A model generated the notes under the pieces. It made no database searches. It was not told the DNA's origin and worked only from the letters and a program-made list of their open reading frames with translations. From contig CALYQE010000006.1 in NCBI GenBank assembly GCA_945281075.1, positions 1 to 27,203 on the forward strand: a DNA stretch of 27,203 bases, read 5' to 3'. The translations under genes were made by a program, and so were the position numbers. This DNA is from an uncultured Lactobacillus sp. (GTDB lineage Bacteria > Bacillota > Bacilli > Lactobacillales > Lactobacillaceae). Positions 1 to 8,112 of the stretch are shown here, piece after piece; the first letter of the stretch is position 1, and each line of letters begins with the position of its first letter.

Positions 1-357
1 AGCAGCGTTAAGGTCCTTCATCTTAGTTTCAGCGATTTCCTTAACTTGATCCTTAGTTACCTTACCAACCTTCTTGGTGTTAGGTTCACCGGATGCCTTG
101 TCAATCTTCGCAGCTTGCTTCAAAAGAACTGGAGCTGGTGGAGTCTTAGTAATGAATTCGAATGAACGATCTTCATATACTGTAATGACTACAGGAATAA
201 TCATGCCCTTTTGGTCAGCGGTTCTTGCATTGAAGTCCTTAGTAAAGCCAACAATGTTAATACCGGCTTGACCCAAAGCAGGACCAACTGGAGGAGCGGG
301 TGTTGCAGCACCAGCTGGTATTTGTAATTTGACAACATTAATAACTTTTTTTGCCAC
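1..357 (-). CDS. rplK: Ribosomal protein L11 (N-terminal 119 residues, cut by window edge)
   Basis: L11 binds 23S rRNA in the GTPase-associated centre of the 50S subunit. The visible protein carries the classic L11 N-terminal pattern (residues 10-35 with the proline-rich [17 protein letters not shown] and GINI) and runs to KMKDLNAA at the left edge, where about 22 residues of the usual 141 are missing. The start is GTG at 355-357, preceded by AGGAGG at 366-371 with about 8 bases spacing. It lies 126 bases downstream of nusG with its own promoter (441-469), the usual Firmicute order nusG-rplK-rplA. Identity is essentially certain; only the C-terminus is unseen. Confidence 0.97.
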   Translation of the reverse strand, partial: MAKKVINVVKLQIPAGAATPAPPVGPALGQAGINIVGFTKDFNARTADQKGMIIPVVITVYEDRSFEFITKTPPAPVLLKQAAKIDKASGEPNTKKVGKVTKDQVKEIAETKMKDLNAA

Positions 358-440
358 GGTCAAAACCTCCTTGATTCCGTGCGTGGTTAAAATGGAAAAG
401 TTACCTACTCTTCCTCCCACAATAATAAAAGTACTTTAAT

Positions 441-469
441 ATGGTACCATCGTTTAATTATCTTTGCAA
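441..469 (-). promoter_or_regulatory. Promoter of the rplK (L11-L1) operon
   Basis: Minus-strand -35 TTGCAA (464-469), spacer of 17, and -10 TACCAT (441-446) preceded by TGG, giving an extended -10. It lies between nusG and rplK and leaves a leader of about 75 bases before the GTG start. Inferred from the consensus only. Confidence 0.6.
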
Positions 470-483
470 TAAATGGCCCAATT

Positions 484-1032
484 TTAACTGATTTTTTTGA
501 CCTGATCGTAATCTAATTCAGTTGTTGTTGCTCTGCCAAACATGTCAACTGAAACAAACAGCTTATATTTATCTGGTTGAATTTCGGTAATTTTACCTTC
601 AACGCCATTAAATGCACCATCAATGATCGTAACTGTTTCGCCAACTTCAAAGTCAATTTGTACCCGTTTTGCTGGTTCACCTTGCTGACGCAAAAGTCGA
701 TTGACTTCTTCATCTAACAATGGCGAAGGCTTTGAACCACCACCGTGCGAGCCAACGAACCCGGTAACATTTGGTGTGTTTCGAACAACAAACCAGCTTT
801 CATCCGTCATGACCATTTCGACTAAGACGTAACCCGGAAAAATCTTTTCTTCAACTTCTTTTTTCTTATCGTTGACCTTTTCAATTTTTTCCTGTTCAGG
901 TACCATTACCCGAAAAATGTAATCTTGCATCCCCATGCTTTGAGCACGTGACAGCAAGTCGGACTTAACCTTGTCTTCATAACCAGAATATGTATGAAGC
1001 ACAAACCACTGTTTTTTAGTTGTTTCTACCAT
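484..1032 (-). CDS. nusG: Transcription termination/antitermination factor NusG
   Basis: NusG binds RNA polymerase and modulates pausing and termination; it also bridges to the ribosome. The 182-residue protein has the NGN domain (WFVLHTYSGYE near residues 9-19, FPGYVLVEM at 65-73, WFVVRNTPNVTGFVG at 80-94) and a C-terminal KOW domain (about 129-156, with GETVTIIDGAFNGVEG). The frame is open 11 codons further upstream, but the ATG at 1030-1032 has AAGGAG eight bases before it and gives the normal length. It follows secE and precedes rplK. An extended -10 promoter and a terminator-like hairpin lie in its leader, so it may be expressed separately from secE and attenuated. Confidence 0.96.
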   Translation of the reverse strand: MVETTKKQWFVLHTYSGYEDKVKSDLLSRAQSMGMQDYIFRVMVPEQEKIEKVNDKKKEVEEKIFPGYVLVEMVMTDESWFVVRNTPNVTGFVGSHGGGSKPSPLLDEEVNRLLRQQGEPAKRVQIDFEVGETVTIIDGAFNGVEGKITEIQPDKYKLFVSVDMFGRATTTELDYDQVKKIS

Positions 1033-1063
1033 GTTGAAAATTCTCCTTATTAATTTGGCAAAC

Positions 1064-1092
1064 AAAAAAACCTCCTAATGAGAGGCTTTTTC
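1064..1092 (-). terminator. Intrinsic terminator hairpin between secE and nusG
   Basis: On the minus strand an A run leads into GCCTC, a loop, then GAGG and seven T. CCTC at 1071-1074 pairs with GAGG at 1082-1085, and the A/T flanks extend the stem with one bulged base. It ends secE transcription, but it also lies downstream of the nusG promoter and upstream of its ribosome binding site. Confidence 0.6.
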
Positions 1093-1104
1093 TAAACTTC
1101 TTTA

Positions 1105-1113
1105 ATTATAGCA
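1105..1113 (-). promoter_or_regulatory. Extended -10 promoter upstream of nusG
   Basis: Minus-strand TGCTATAAT: a perfect -10 hexamer (1105-1110) preceded by TGC, in the secE-nusG gap. No good -35 is seen at 17 bases, which extended -10 promoters tolerate. The predicted start near 1098 is just ahead of the terminator hairpin. Confidence 0.5.
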
Positions 1114-1134
1114 CGAATAGAAAAACTTTTCTAT

Positions 1135-1305
1135 TTACATAAATGTCTGCATTAAAGTGCTGAATAAAAGATCCAGCAATCCTAGAAATAAGGCAAATAA
1201 AATTGAAGTAGTAACTACAATGCCAGTATCCGTCCGATTTTGTTTAGCAGTTGGCCAAGTTACCAACCGCATTTCGTGTGCTACGCTTTTAATAAACTTA
1301 ATCAA
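1135..1305 (-). CDS. secE: Preprotein translocase subunit SecE
   Basis: SecE is the small clamp subunit of the SecYEG channel in the cytoplasmic membrane. The 56-residue product has the conserved cytoplasmic stretch with EMRLVTWP (residues 11-18) and a single membrane segment at about 28-50, typical of the short Firmicute SecE. The frame is open further upstream through the end of rpmG, but the TTG at 1303-1305 has GAGG eight bases before it, embedded in the last codons of rpmG, and gives the expected length. It lies five bases after rpmG and should be co-transcribed with it. Confidence 0.93.
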   Translation of the reverse strand: MIKFIKSVAHEMRLVTWPTAKQNRTDTGIVVTTSILFALFLGLLDLLFSTLMQTFM

Positions 1306-1310
1306 GTGTC

Positions 1311-1460
1311 TTACCTCGTTTCCTTGTGCACCGTCATCTTGCCGCAATGCTTACAAAATTTCTTTAATTCAAGTCGCTGGGTGCGATTCTTGCTTGCGGT
1401 GATTGAGTAGTTACGCGACCCGCAAATGCTGCAGGCTAAGGATGCTTTTTTCACTGCCAT
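1311..1460 (-). CDS. rpmG: Ribosomal protein L33 (zinc-binding form)
   Basis: L33 is a small 50S protein. This 49-residue frame reads [18 protein letters not shown], later [15 protein letters not shown] and stop, and carries the two CxxC pairs of the zinc-binding form. It starts at ATG 1458-1460 and ends at TAA 1311-1313, five bases before secE, whose ribosome binding site sits in the last rpmG codons. The rpmG-secE-nusG order is standard in Firmicutes. A promoter with 17-base spacing lies just upstream. Confidence 0.96.
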   Translation of the reverse strand: MAVKKASLACSICGSRNYSITASKNRTQRLELKKFCKHCGKMTVHKETR

Positions 1461-1482
1461 AATCTCACTTCCAAACTATTGT

Positions 1483-1511
1483 ATCTTAGCAAAAATTGAT
1501 CATCCACGCAA
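1483..1511 (-). promoter_or_regulatory. Promoter of rpmG-secE
   Basis: Minus strand -35 TTGCGT (1506-1511), 17-base spacer, and -10 TAAGAT (1483-1488) preceded by TGC (extended -10). It is 23 bases upstream of the rpmG ATG. Confidence 0.6.
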
Positions 1512-1570
1512 GCCTTGCATACTTATCAAGCATTAATAAACTATTGGTTTAATTGATCGTTTTTCCAAGT

Positions 1571-1605
1571 AAAAGCAGTCGCTCCAAATTGAAGCAACTG
1601 CTTTT
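1571..1605 (-). terminator. Terminator after the small acidic gene
   Basis: AAAAGCAGT (1571-1579) pairs with ACTGCTTTT (1597-1605), and GCT (1581-1583) with AGC (1593-1595) around one mismatch. It is downstream of the 1658-1873 gene. The stem can act on either strand; the T run is short. Confidence 0.65.
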
Positions 1606-1657
1606 GGTGGTCATTTAAAGGCGTGACCACTGGGCGTAGAACATTATGTAGTCGGAT

Positions 1658-1873
1658 TTACTTCTTAAGATTTTCATTTACGAAGGATTCGATTTGGTCA
1701 TCAGAATAATCAAGAAACGGGAGCATATCTTCTTCCGTCTTAATGGTGTCGCGACCATTTTTTTCCATGAAATAATCCCAAAGGGCATCTCTAACTGGAA
1801 GATCTGAATCACTCCAGTCAAAAACTTCTTTCATGTGACGATCCAATAATGCAGTTTTAATTTCTTCTGCCAT
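1658..1873 (-). CDS. Small acidic protein of unknown function (71 aa)
   Basis: I do not recognise this family. The 71-residue product is strongly acidic, with no signal peptide or membrane segment, and looks like a soluble, largely helical protein ([11 protein letters not shown], then [16 protein letters not shown]). The start is well supported: AGGAGG eight bases or so before ATG 1871-1873, a promoter TTTAAA-17-TATAAT upstream (1909-1937) and a terminator downstream, so it is a single-gene transcript between sigH and rpmG. It is probably a real gene because of these signals, but no function is proposed. Confidence 0.8.
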   Translation of the reverse strand: MAEEIKTALLDRHMKEVFDWSDSDLPVRDALWDYFMEKNGRDTIKTEEDMLPFLDYSDDQIESFVNENLKK

Positions 1874-1908
1874 CTTAAACTACCTCCTATCATTATTCTA
1901 CAAACTAT

Positions 1909-1937
1909 ATTATAGCCCAATTTTCCACCTATTTAAA
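1909..1937 (-). promoter_or_regulatory. Promoter of the small acidic gene
   Basis: Minus strand -35 TTTAAA (1932-1937), spacer of 17, perfect -10 TATAAT (1909-1914), 36 bases upstream of the ATG and immediately after the sigma-factor stop codon. Confidence 0.65.
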
Positions 1938-1938
1938 C

Positions 1939-2514
1939 TTATTCCAGTAATGCTTTGCGTGTTTTTTGCAGCAAACGTGAATGTGCTCTAGTCAAGGTTA
2001 ATTGGCTAACATTTAAGCGTTTAAGGACCTCCTCACGCCGGTAAATGCCCAAAGCAACCAAGAGCGTATTGATCTCTAAATAAGAAAGACTTTTCACTAA
2101 GGCATTTAGGCTCTCACTGAGCGGCACTTCAGACACAATTGTTTTTTCCTGATGCAAAAAATGCAAACCGTCAGAATGTGCTTTTTCAAATGAAACGGCT
2201 TCTGTCAGAGCCTTTCTGCGATAAGCAAGGTTATACCTAATTAAGCTATTAGCATGATTGACTAACCGCACTTTATAGTAACTGCCAAACCGTCCTTTTT
2301 CTCGGTCAAAACTTAAAGCAGAAAAGTAACAAACGATCAGCGCATCTTGATCCCAATCTTGACTGTCGTAATAGCGCACATGATACCTTTGCTTAATACT
2401 ATTTACCAACGGGCGATACAAATGACACAACTCGTAAAGCGCAAGCTCATCACCACTTTTTATTTTCTGTACTAGCTGATTTTCTGCATCCGCATTTTGT
2501 TTTCCCTTTTTCAT
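1939..2514 (-). CDS. sigH: SigH/ComX-like alternative sigma factor
   Basis: A sigma-70-family protein of 191 residues with region 2 (about 13-103; acidic and aromatic DWDQDALIVCYFSAL, then FDREKGRFGSYY and RLVNHANSLIR) and a C-terminal helix-turn-helix, region 4 (about 131-187). Regions 1 and 3 are missing, as in SigH/ComX competence-type sigma factors. In Firmicutes sigH lies beside the secE-nusG and cysS-mrnC-rlmB clusters, as here. The ATG has GAGGAGGAG a few bases upstream. Region 4 is divergent, so promoter specificity cannot be read. A LexA-like dyad lies about 70 bases upstream. The competence or stress role is inferred from family and position. Confidence 0.85.
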   Translation of the reverse strand: MKKGKQNADAENQLVQKIKSGDELALYELCHLYRPLVNSIKQRYHVRYYDSQDWDQDALIVCYFSALSFDREKGRFGSYYKVRLVNHANSLIRYNLAYRRKALTEAVSFEKAHSDGLHFLHQEKTIVSEVPLSESLNALVKSLSYLEINTLLVALGIYRREEVLKRLNVSQLTLTRAHSRLLQKTRKALLE

Positions 2515-2583
2515 TTATTCTCCTCCTCCAGCGCTTTGATCGCGCTACCGTTAAGAATAAAAAAAGGAAATTCAAGGTTTAAT

Positions 2584-2597
2584 CGAACCAATGTTCA
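2584..2597. promoter_or_regulatory. LexA-box-like dyad upstream of sigH
   Basis: CGAACCAATGTTCA contains GAAC-N4-GTTC and matches 12 of 14 positions of the Bacillus SOS consensus CGAACRNRYGTTYG. It overlaps a possible minus-strand -35 TTGAAC (2593-2598), which is followed after 17 bases by a weak -10 TTGAAT (2570-2575). Confidence 0.35.
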
Positions 2598-2697
2598 ATT
2601 TTGCCAGTTAGCGGTAATTGTTTTTGGTGGCGGTTACAGAGAAAAATATTTGTTGCTATTCAGCTTTTTCGTAAAAAATAAAATATTTTTTTTGAAT

Positions 2698-2727
2698 AAA
2701 AAAACTTTCTTCTTTGGCAGAAAGTTT
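2698..2727 (-). terminator. Terminator after rlmB
   Basis: Minus strand AACTTTCT and AGAAAGTT (2720-2727 and 2703-2710) form an 8-bp stem followed by a T tract. It lies seven bases past the rlmB stop codon. Confidence 0.8.
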
Positions 2728-2733
2728 AATTAA

Positions 2734-3489
2734 TTATTTAAGCGGATGACGGCTGTTTAGCATTTGATAGAGCAAAACGCCGGTCGCAACGCTAGCGTTA
2801 AGCGACTGGACATGGCCCACCATTGGCAAAGTCAGCATCTGGTCCATTTGCTCTTTAAGCAGACGCGTAATGCCTTTTCCTTCATTGCCAATGACTAAAA
2901 CCGCCTTGCCGTTACTATTCCATTGTCGATAATCTGTTCCGGTCATATCCGTGCCAAAGAGCCAATAGCCACGTTTTTTCAGCATTTGGCTAGTCTGCAC
3001 CAGATTATTGACCCTGGCAACAGGAACATAATCAATCGCTCCCGTTGAAGTCTTGGCAACAACTGAAGTTAAACCAGTTGCGTGCCGCTTGGGAATGATA
3101 ATTGCATCTACCCCAGTCGCATCAGCGGTGCGCATGATCGAACCCAGATTGTGTGGATCTTCGATCGAATCAAGCATTAACAAAAAAGGATCTTTTTCTT
3201 CCTGCTCAAATTGATCAAGCAGCTGATCTAAATCAGCATATTCAAAGCTGGCTATTGTTAATACTATGCCCTGATGATTGCCGCCTTGAACTAGGCGATC
3301 TAGCTTGTTTTTAGGCACCGTTTGAACGATCAGACCTTTTTGCTTCGCCAAGCCAAAAACTTCATTGGCAAAGCTTTCTTGCACGCCTTGCTGCAAAAAC
3401 ACCTTGTTAATGCGATCCGCACTTTGCGTTTTTAAAAAATCAAGGCCTGCATGCTTGCCAAAAATAAAATCATGATCATTTGAAGTCAT
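2734..3489 (-). CDS. rlmB: 23S rRNA (guanosine-2'-O-)-methyltransferase RlmB, SPOUT/TrmH family
   Basis: A SAM-dependent 2'-O-methyltransferase of the TrmH/SpoU family; the family member at this locus methylates a conserved G in 23S rRNA. An N-terminal substrate-binding domain (about 1-85) precedes the knotted SPOUT domain with its three motifs: LDSIEDPHNLGSIMRTA (106-122), LVIGNEGKG (198-206) and LPMVGHVQSLNASVA (221-235). The ATG at 3487-3489 is preferred (AGGAAGGGGG about 11 bases upstream); a TTG at 3496-3498 is possible but only two bases from the G run. It overlaps the end of mrnC by 14 bases, so translation is probably coupled. Confidence 0.93.
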   Translation of the reverse strand: MTSNDHDFIFGKHAGLDFLKTQSADRINKVFLQQGVQESFANEVFGLAKQKGLIVQTVPKNKLDRLVQGGNHQGIVLTIASFEYADLDQLLDQFEQEEKDPFLLMLDSIEDPHNLGSIMRTADATGVDAIIIPKRHATGLTSVVAKTSTGAIDYVPVARVNNLVQTSQMLKKRGYWLFGTDMTGTDYRQWNSNGKAVLVIGNEGKGITRLLKEQMDQMLTLPMVGHVQSLNASVATGVLLYQMLNSRHPLK

Positions 3490-3919
3490 ATCGATCAATG
3501 CCCCCTTCCTCTACTGTCTTGATGCACCATGTAGTCAATTCTTCCAGACGGTCCCTTTTACCCAGCAGTTCCAAGTAACCCCAGACCGCTTCAAAACCGG
3601 TAGACAACTGGTAAGTTGCCAAACTCGTATTTTTAGCCTTGGTATAGGTCTTTGAATTACGTCCCCGCCGAAAAGTAGCTAGTTCTCCTTCACTGAGCAA
3701 TTTGTCTTCTTGCAGCTTGGTAATTAGTGCTGCCTGCGCCTTAGCCGAAACATAGTGCGTTGCCCGTCTTTGCAATACTTGTGGCTTCACAATGCCGCAT
3801 TTAATTAAGTGGCGTCGAATATCAAGTTCGTAGACAGCATCCCCCAAATACGCCAGTGTTTGACCATTTAATGTGTCAGGACTTATTTCGCTTTCAATTA
3901 GCTTTTTTGCGTTATTCAC
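3476..3919 (-). CDS. mrnC: Mini-ribonuclease III
   Basis: Mini-III matures 23S rRNA by cleaving double-stranded precursor stems. It has an RNase III catalytic domain but no dsRNA-binding domain. The 147-residue product shows the signature [10 protein letters not shown] (about 22-31, with the metal-binding Asp27), the basic RRGRNSK stretch near 84-90 and [11 protein letters not shown] near 106-116 with the second acidic residue Glu110. The start is a GTG at 3917-3919 after AAGGTGG; the frame is open upstream only inside cysS. It overlaps the cysS stop by 8 bases and rlmB by 14. The cysS-mrnC-rlmB order is conserved in Bacillus and lactobacilli. Confidence 0.94.
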   Translation of the reverse strand: MNNAKKLIESEISPDTLNGQTLAYLGDAVYELDIRRHLIKCGIVKPQVLQRRATHYVSAKAQAALITKLQEDKLLSEGELATFRRGRNSKTYTKAKNTSLATYQLSTGFEAVWGYLELLGKRDRLEELTTWCIKTVEEGGIDRYDFK

Positions 3920-5345
3920 GTATCCACCTTGTTCCTTGCGGAGTATCTTCAACAATGATCCCCATTTGCTTTAGCTGATCACGAAGCTGATCGCTTTGCG
4001 CCCAGTCTTTTTGCTCGCGCGCTTTTTCACGTTCTTTAATTAAAGCTAGGATTTCTTCCTTGCCTTGGTTCTGGTTAGCCGCGGTTAATTGTTCAGTCTT
4101 AATGCCAAAAACTGCCAGCCAATCATGCAGCAATTTTTTCACTTCTTTTAAAGCCGCTTTATCAGCGTTTGGCGCCGCAATGTTGGCATTAACTGCAGGC
4201 AACAAATCATAAATTGCTGCCAAAGCATTTTGCACATTGAAATCATCATCCATTGCAGCAACGAATTTTTCACTTGTTTGCTTAATCAAGTCTTCAAGTT
4301 GCGTTGATTTCGAGCTTGCCGTTTGATCATTAAGCCGGTATTCCAAGTTATGCAGCGTATTTTTGAAGCGTTGCAAAATGATTTCTGCTTGCCGCAGATT
4401 TTCTTTGGAATAGTTAATCTGGCGCCGGTACTGCACGCTGGCCATGAAAAAGCGCAGAACCTGCGGCTCAACTTGCTTTAGTAAATCATGGACCGTCACA
4501 AAGTTATGCAGCGATTTAGACATTTTTTCTGCATCTGCCCCAACAGTCACGAAACCATTATGCATCCAATAATGAACAAATTTTTTACCCGTCGCGGCTT
4601 CGCTTTGCGCAATTTCATTTTCATGGTGCGGAAATTCCAAATCCTGACCACCACCATGAATATCAATCGTTTCGCCCAAATACTTGGTAGCCATTACGGA
4701 ACACTCAATGTGCCAACCCGGACGACCTTTTCCCCAAGGCGAATTCCAAGCAATTTCATCAGGCTGCTTTTGCTTCTTCCATAAGGCAAAATCGATCGGA
4801 TCTTCTTTGCGCTTTTGTTCTTCATCATTCACGTGCTGCGAAGCGCCCTCTTCAAGTTCCGCGATGTTTTGACTGCTTAGTTCGCCGTAATGCGCAAACT
4901 TTTTAGCACGATAGTAAACATCGCCGTCGACTTCGTAAGCATACCCCTGCGCAAGCAATTGCTCAATGAACCTAATAATTGCGGTAATTTCATGCGTAGC
5001 GCGTGGGTTTAAGCTTGCCGGTTCGACATTTAAGGCCGCCGTATCTTCTTGGTAAGCCTTAATGTAGCGCTCGGCAAGTTCTGGAACCGTGATTTTTTCA
5101 GCACGTGCTTCATTGATCATTTTGTCATCGACATCAGTAAAATTGGAAACAAATTTAACCTGATAACCACGAAATTCAAGATAGCGCCTAATGGTATCAA
5201 ACGCAATGACGCTGCGCCCATTTCCGATGTGAATGTAATTGTAGACTGTCGGTCCACAGACATACATCGTAATTTGCCCAGGAGTAATTGGGCGAAATTC
5301 TTCTTTTGTCTTTGTCAAAGTGTTATATATTTTCACAACGGCCAA
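3912..5345 (-). CDS. cysS: Cysteinyl-tRNA synthetase
   Basis: A class I aminoacyl-tRNA synthetase charging tRNA-Cys. In the 477-residue product the Rossmann-fold signature YIHIGN is at 37-42, KMSKS at 275-279, and the zinc site that discriminates cysteine is visible as Cys30, Cys216 and HHENE at 241-245. Length is normal for the family. The start is taken as TTG at 5343-5345 (AAAGG four bases upstream). A GTG at 5334-5336 would give an N-terminus [10 protein letters not shown] and cannot be excluded. Two extended -10 elements lie 30-60 bases upstream. I looked for a T-box leader and did not find one. Confidence 0.96.
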   Translation of the reverse strand: MAVVKIYNTLTKTKEEFRPITPGQITMYVCGPTVYNYIHIGNGRSVIAFDTIRRYLEFRGYQVKFVSNFTDVDDKMINEARAEKITVPELAERYIKAYQEDTAALNVEPASLNPRATHEITAIIRFIEQLLAQGYAYEVDGDVYYRAKKFAHYGELSSQNIAELEEGASQHVNDEEQKRKEDPIDFALWKKQKQPDEIAWNSPWGKGRPGWHIECSVMATKYLGETIDIHGGGQDLEFPHHENEIAQSEAATGKKFVHYWMHNGFVTVGADAEKMSKSLHNFVTVHDLLKQVEPQVLRFFMASVQYRRQINYSKENLRQAEIILQRFKNTLHNLEYRLNDQTASSKSTQLEDLIKQTSEKFVAAMDDDFNVQNALAAIYDLLPAVNANIAAPNADKAALKEVKKLLHDWLAVFGIKTEQLTAANQNQGKEEILALIKEREKAREQKDWAQSDQLRDQLKQMGIIVEDTPQGTRWIRE

Positions 5346-5649
5346 CTTGCCTTTCTAAAAAACATTTACCTTCATTCTAACAGAAAGTTGCGTATATTCT
5401 AGCATCGTCGATGGAAAAAGCGAATTGTGTAAAATAAACTCGACTTTTTAACTCTCAAAAAGGATGCGGCAGCCAAAAATAAGTGGACTGCCCCCAACTT
5501 TGATAATCACCCTCCATTTTTTAAAAAAATAGTCAAATGGTTCTTGCCATTGAGCAAGGTAGAAGTCATAAAATGGCTAATAACTAAATTATTAATAATA
5601 TTAAACTACCAGTAGCACCTGGTATGCTGCCTATTTGAAGGAGTTAAGG
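5346..5649. other. Intergenic region between cysS and the SDR gene, with promoter elements and an IS-end-like stretch
   Basis: The cysS side (minus strand) has two extended -10 elements, TGTTAGAAT with the hexamer at 5374-5379 and TGCTAGAAT with the hexamer at 5396-5401. Positions 5468-5492 form a GGCAG/CTGCC hairpin. TGGACTGCCCCCAACTTTG at 5484-5502 resembles the terminal repeat of IS150-group elements. No gene is seen. Confidence 0.5.
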
Positions 5650-6486
5650 ATGGAAAAACAAGTTATGCTAGTTGTTGGTGCAGGGCAAATCAGTCTTGCC
5701 ATTACGCGAAGACTAGGCGCTGATTACCAAATTATTGTTGGTGACAAGAACCTCGAACAAGCCCAAAAGTTTGAACAAACTTTAACAGAGGCTGGCTTTA
5801 ATGCTAAAACCATCGAAATGGATTTAGCAGTGCGAGCTTCAATCAGCAAAGCCATAAAATTCGCTACAAGTTTTGGTGAAATTAAAGCTTTAGTTAACGG
5901 AGCCGGATTATCACCCAGTCAGGCCAAGACCGAAGACATTTTAAAAGTAGATTTATACGGAACAGCTGTCTTACTTGAAGAAGTGGGCAAGATAATAGCC
6001 AAGGACGGAGTCGGAATTACTATTTCTAGTCAATCTGGTCATCGCCTTCACGCCTTAACAGCTGAGCAGGATCGTTTACTCGCTACCACTCCCACTAGCA
6101 AATTATTGCAATTATCATTTTTACAACCAGAAAAGATCGCCGACACGCTTGAAGCATACCAGTTAGCAAAAAGATGCAATGAAAAAAGGGTAATGGCAGA
6201 AGCAATTAACTGGGCTAAAAGAGGGGCACGGTTAAATGCAATTGCTCCGGGAATTATTGTAACGCCTCTGGCTTTAGATGAATTTAACGGCATCCGAGGA
6301 GATTTTTACCGGAAAATGTTTGCCCAGTCGCCTGCTGGACGCCCAGGAACTGCCGATGAGGTAGCAAATGTAGCAGAGTTGTTAATGACGCACCAGGGTG
6401 CATTTATTACCGGCTCAACTTTTCTAATTGATGGCGGAGCAACGGCAAATTACTTTTATGGCAAACAAGCGGAAAAACAATCTTAA
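5650..6486 (+). CDS. Short-chain dehydrogenase/reductase (SDR) family oxidoreductase
   Basis: A 278-residue NAD(P)-dependent classical SDR; substrate unknown. Visible are a nucleotide-binding turn LVVGAGQISLAI (about 7-18, with Gln-Ile-Ser where most SDRs have GIG), Asp59 for the adenine contact, LVNGAG (81-86), catalytic Ser around 126-127 (ISSQSG), YQLAK (170-174) with Tyr and Lys, NAIAPGIIVTPL (196-207) and a C-terminal LIDGG. An insertion of about 35 residues sits between the Ser and Tyr motifs. The ATG is chosen because AAGGAG lies six bases before it. It is the only plus-strand gene inside a minus-strand core cluster and is followed by a bidirectional terminator, suggesting insertion. 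Confidence 0.85.
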   Translation: MEKQVMLVVGAGQISLAITRRLGADYQIIVGDKNLEQAQKFEQTLTEAGFNAKTIEMDLAVRASISKAIKFATSFGEIKALVNGAGLSPSQAKTEDILKVDLYGTAVLLEEVGKIIAKDGVGITISSQSGHRLHALTAEQDRLLATTPTSKLLQLSFLQPEKIADTLEAYQLAKRCNEKRVMAEAINWAKRGARLNAIAPGIIVTPLALDEFNGIRGDFYRKMFAQSPAGRPGTADEVANVAELLMTHQGAFITGSTFLIDGGATANYFYGKQAEKQS

Positions 6487-6514
6487 AAAGAAAACAAAAC
6501 TAGTGCCTAAATGC

Positions 6515-6551
6515 AAAAACACACCAAATCTATTTGAGATGATGTGTTTTT
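6515..6551. terminator. Bidirectional terminator between the SDR gene and gltX
   Basis: AAAAACACA (6515-6523) pairs with TGTGTTTTT (6543-6551), with an inner ATCT/AGAT stem and T runs on both strands. It serves the convergent SDR (+) and gltX (-) genes. Confidence 0.8.
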
Positions 6552-6573
6552 TATTTCTACCATGAAAATAGTC

Positions 6574-8073
6574 TTATAAGCCGTTTTCGCTCATTTGTTT
6601 CAGGGTTAAGTCCAAGTGCTCCATTACTCTTTCTTTGCCCAAAAGTTCCATAGCTTCACCAATACCAGGGCCAACCATTGATCTTGTAGTTGCAATTCTA
6701 ATCGGCATGAACAAGCGTCTACCCTTAATGCCAGTTGCCTGTCTAGTTGCCTGAACTGCGTTCATAATTTGCGTGCCCGTAAAGCGTGGAATGGCATCAA
6801 CTTGCTTCTTAAATTCTTCAATTACCGGTCTTGCATCGTCCTTGCGAATTTCATCGATTTCTTCCTCACTTAAGTCTTTAGGTGCAGCAAAGAAAATTTT
6901 GGCTAAGTCAACGATTTGCTTAGTGTAAGACATTTGTACCGAATAAATGTTAACCAGTTGGCGAACCCATTCCATTTTCTCCGGATTTGGCTCCTGTTCA
7001 ACCAGCCCGGCTTCTTGCAAGTTGTTCAAGGCCAAGTCAAGCAAGGTATCACGATCAGCCTGCTTAATGTATTGGTTATTGATCCATTCCAACTTCTTTT
7101 GGTCAAAAGCAGCTGGCGAATTGGACAAACGAGCTGGATCAAATTGCTTGATCAATTCACGTTGCGTGAAAATCTCGTTTTCACCTACTGGTGACCAACC
7201 CAAAAGTGTAATAAAGTTAAACATTGCATCTGGCAAATAGCCCATATCGCGATATTGCTCAATAAACTGCAAAACTGATTCGTCACGTTTAGACAATTTC
7301 TTGCCCGTTTCGGCATTGATAATCAAGGTCATGTGACCAAATTTAGGCGCTTCCCAACCTAAAGCGTCATAGACCGCTAACTGCTTAGGCGTGTTTGAAA
7401 CATGGTCATCCCCACGCAAAACGTGCGTGATCTCCATCAAATGATCATCAACAACCACGGCAAAGTTGTAGGTAGGCATACCATCGCGTTTTTGAATGAC
7501 AAAATCGCCACCGATAGTGTCTGACTCAAAACTCAAACGTCCTTTAACAATATCTTCCCATGAGTAAGTAACCATTTCCGGAATATGAATCCGCACAACC
7601 GGCTTTAAACCCTTATCTTCAGCTTCTTTTTGCTTTTGCGCAATTTCATCAGCCGTCAAGCCCTCATATTCATAGGTGTAATGCGGTGCTATGCCCATTG
7701 CGCGCTGCTCTTCACGTTGCTCTTCAAGTTCTTCTTCGGTTTTGTAGGAATAGTAGGCTTTGCCTTCATCAAGCAATTGCTGAATATACTTGTTGTAGAT
7801 CTCTTTACGTTCTGATTGGCGGTATGGACCAAAGTCGCCGCCTTTATCAGGACCTTCATCCCAATCAATGCCAAGCCAGCGCAAATTATCCATTTGTGAC
7901 TTGGCTCCACCTTCAACGTTCCGCTTTTGGTCGGTATCTTCAATTCTTAAAATAAAAGTACCTTTATTATGACGCGCGAATAAGTAGTTAAATAACGCAG
8001 TCCGTGCGTTACCAATATGCAAATGCCCTGTTGGACTTGGGGCATATCTAACCCGAATTTTTTGTTTTGCCAA
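6574..8073 (-). CDS. gltX: Glutamyl-tRNA synthetase
   Basis: A class I synthetase that charges tRNA-Glu and, in Firmicutes lacking GlnRS, usually tRNA-Gln as well (then amidated by GatCAB). The 499-residue product has [17 protein letters not shown] (11-27, the HIGH-type motif) and KLSKRD (259-264, the KMSKS-type motif), and normal length. The start is TTG at 8071-8073, with AGAGG eight bases upstream. It follows radA by 75 bases, with a possible own promoter there (8113-8141), and is probably also read from dut-radA. Confidence 0.96.
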   Translation of the reverse strand: MAKQKIRVRYAPSPTGHLHIGNARTALFNYLFARHNKGTFILRIEDTDQKRNVEGGAKSQMDNLRWLGIDWDEGPDKGGDFGPYRQSERKEIYNKYIQQLLDEGKAYYSYKTEEELEEQREEQRAMGIAPHYTYEYEGLTADEIAQKQKEAEDKGLKPVVRIHIPEMVTYSWEDIVKGRLSFESDTIGGDFVIQKRDGMPTYNFAVVVDDHLMEITHVLRGDDHVSNTPKQLAVYDALGWEAPKFGHMTLIINAETGKKLSKRDESVLQFIEQYRDMGYLPDAMFNFITLLGWSPVGENEIFTQRELIKQFDPARLSNSPAAFDQKKLEWINNQYIKQADRDTLLDLALNNLQEAGLVEQEPNPEKMEWVRQLVNIYSVQMSYTKQIVDLAKIFFAAPKDLSEEEIDEIRKDDARPVIEEFKKQVDAIPRFTGTQIMNAVQATRQATGIKGRRLFMPIRIATTRSMVGPGIGEAMELLGKERVMEHLDLTLKQMSENGL

Positions 8074-8112
8074 AATTCATGCCTCTTTCAAAAAGTAAAT
8101 ATCAATAGTCTT

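Noticed and set aside
2497..2733. Plus-strand open frame of 78 codons upstream of sigH
   Set aside because: Composition is dominated by Phe and Lys from AT-rich intergenic DNA, there is no ribosome binding site, and it overlaps the sigH start and the rlmB terminator.
5500..5530. GGAGGGTGATT on the minus strand upstream of cysS as a possible T-box
   Set aside because: The conserved T-box sequence GGGTGGNACCGCG is not matched and no antiterminator or specifier layout could be drawn.
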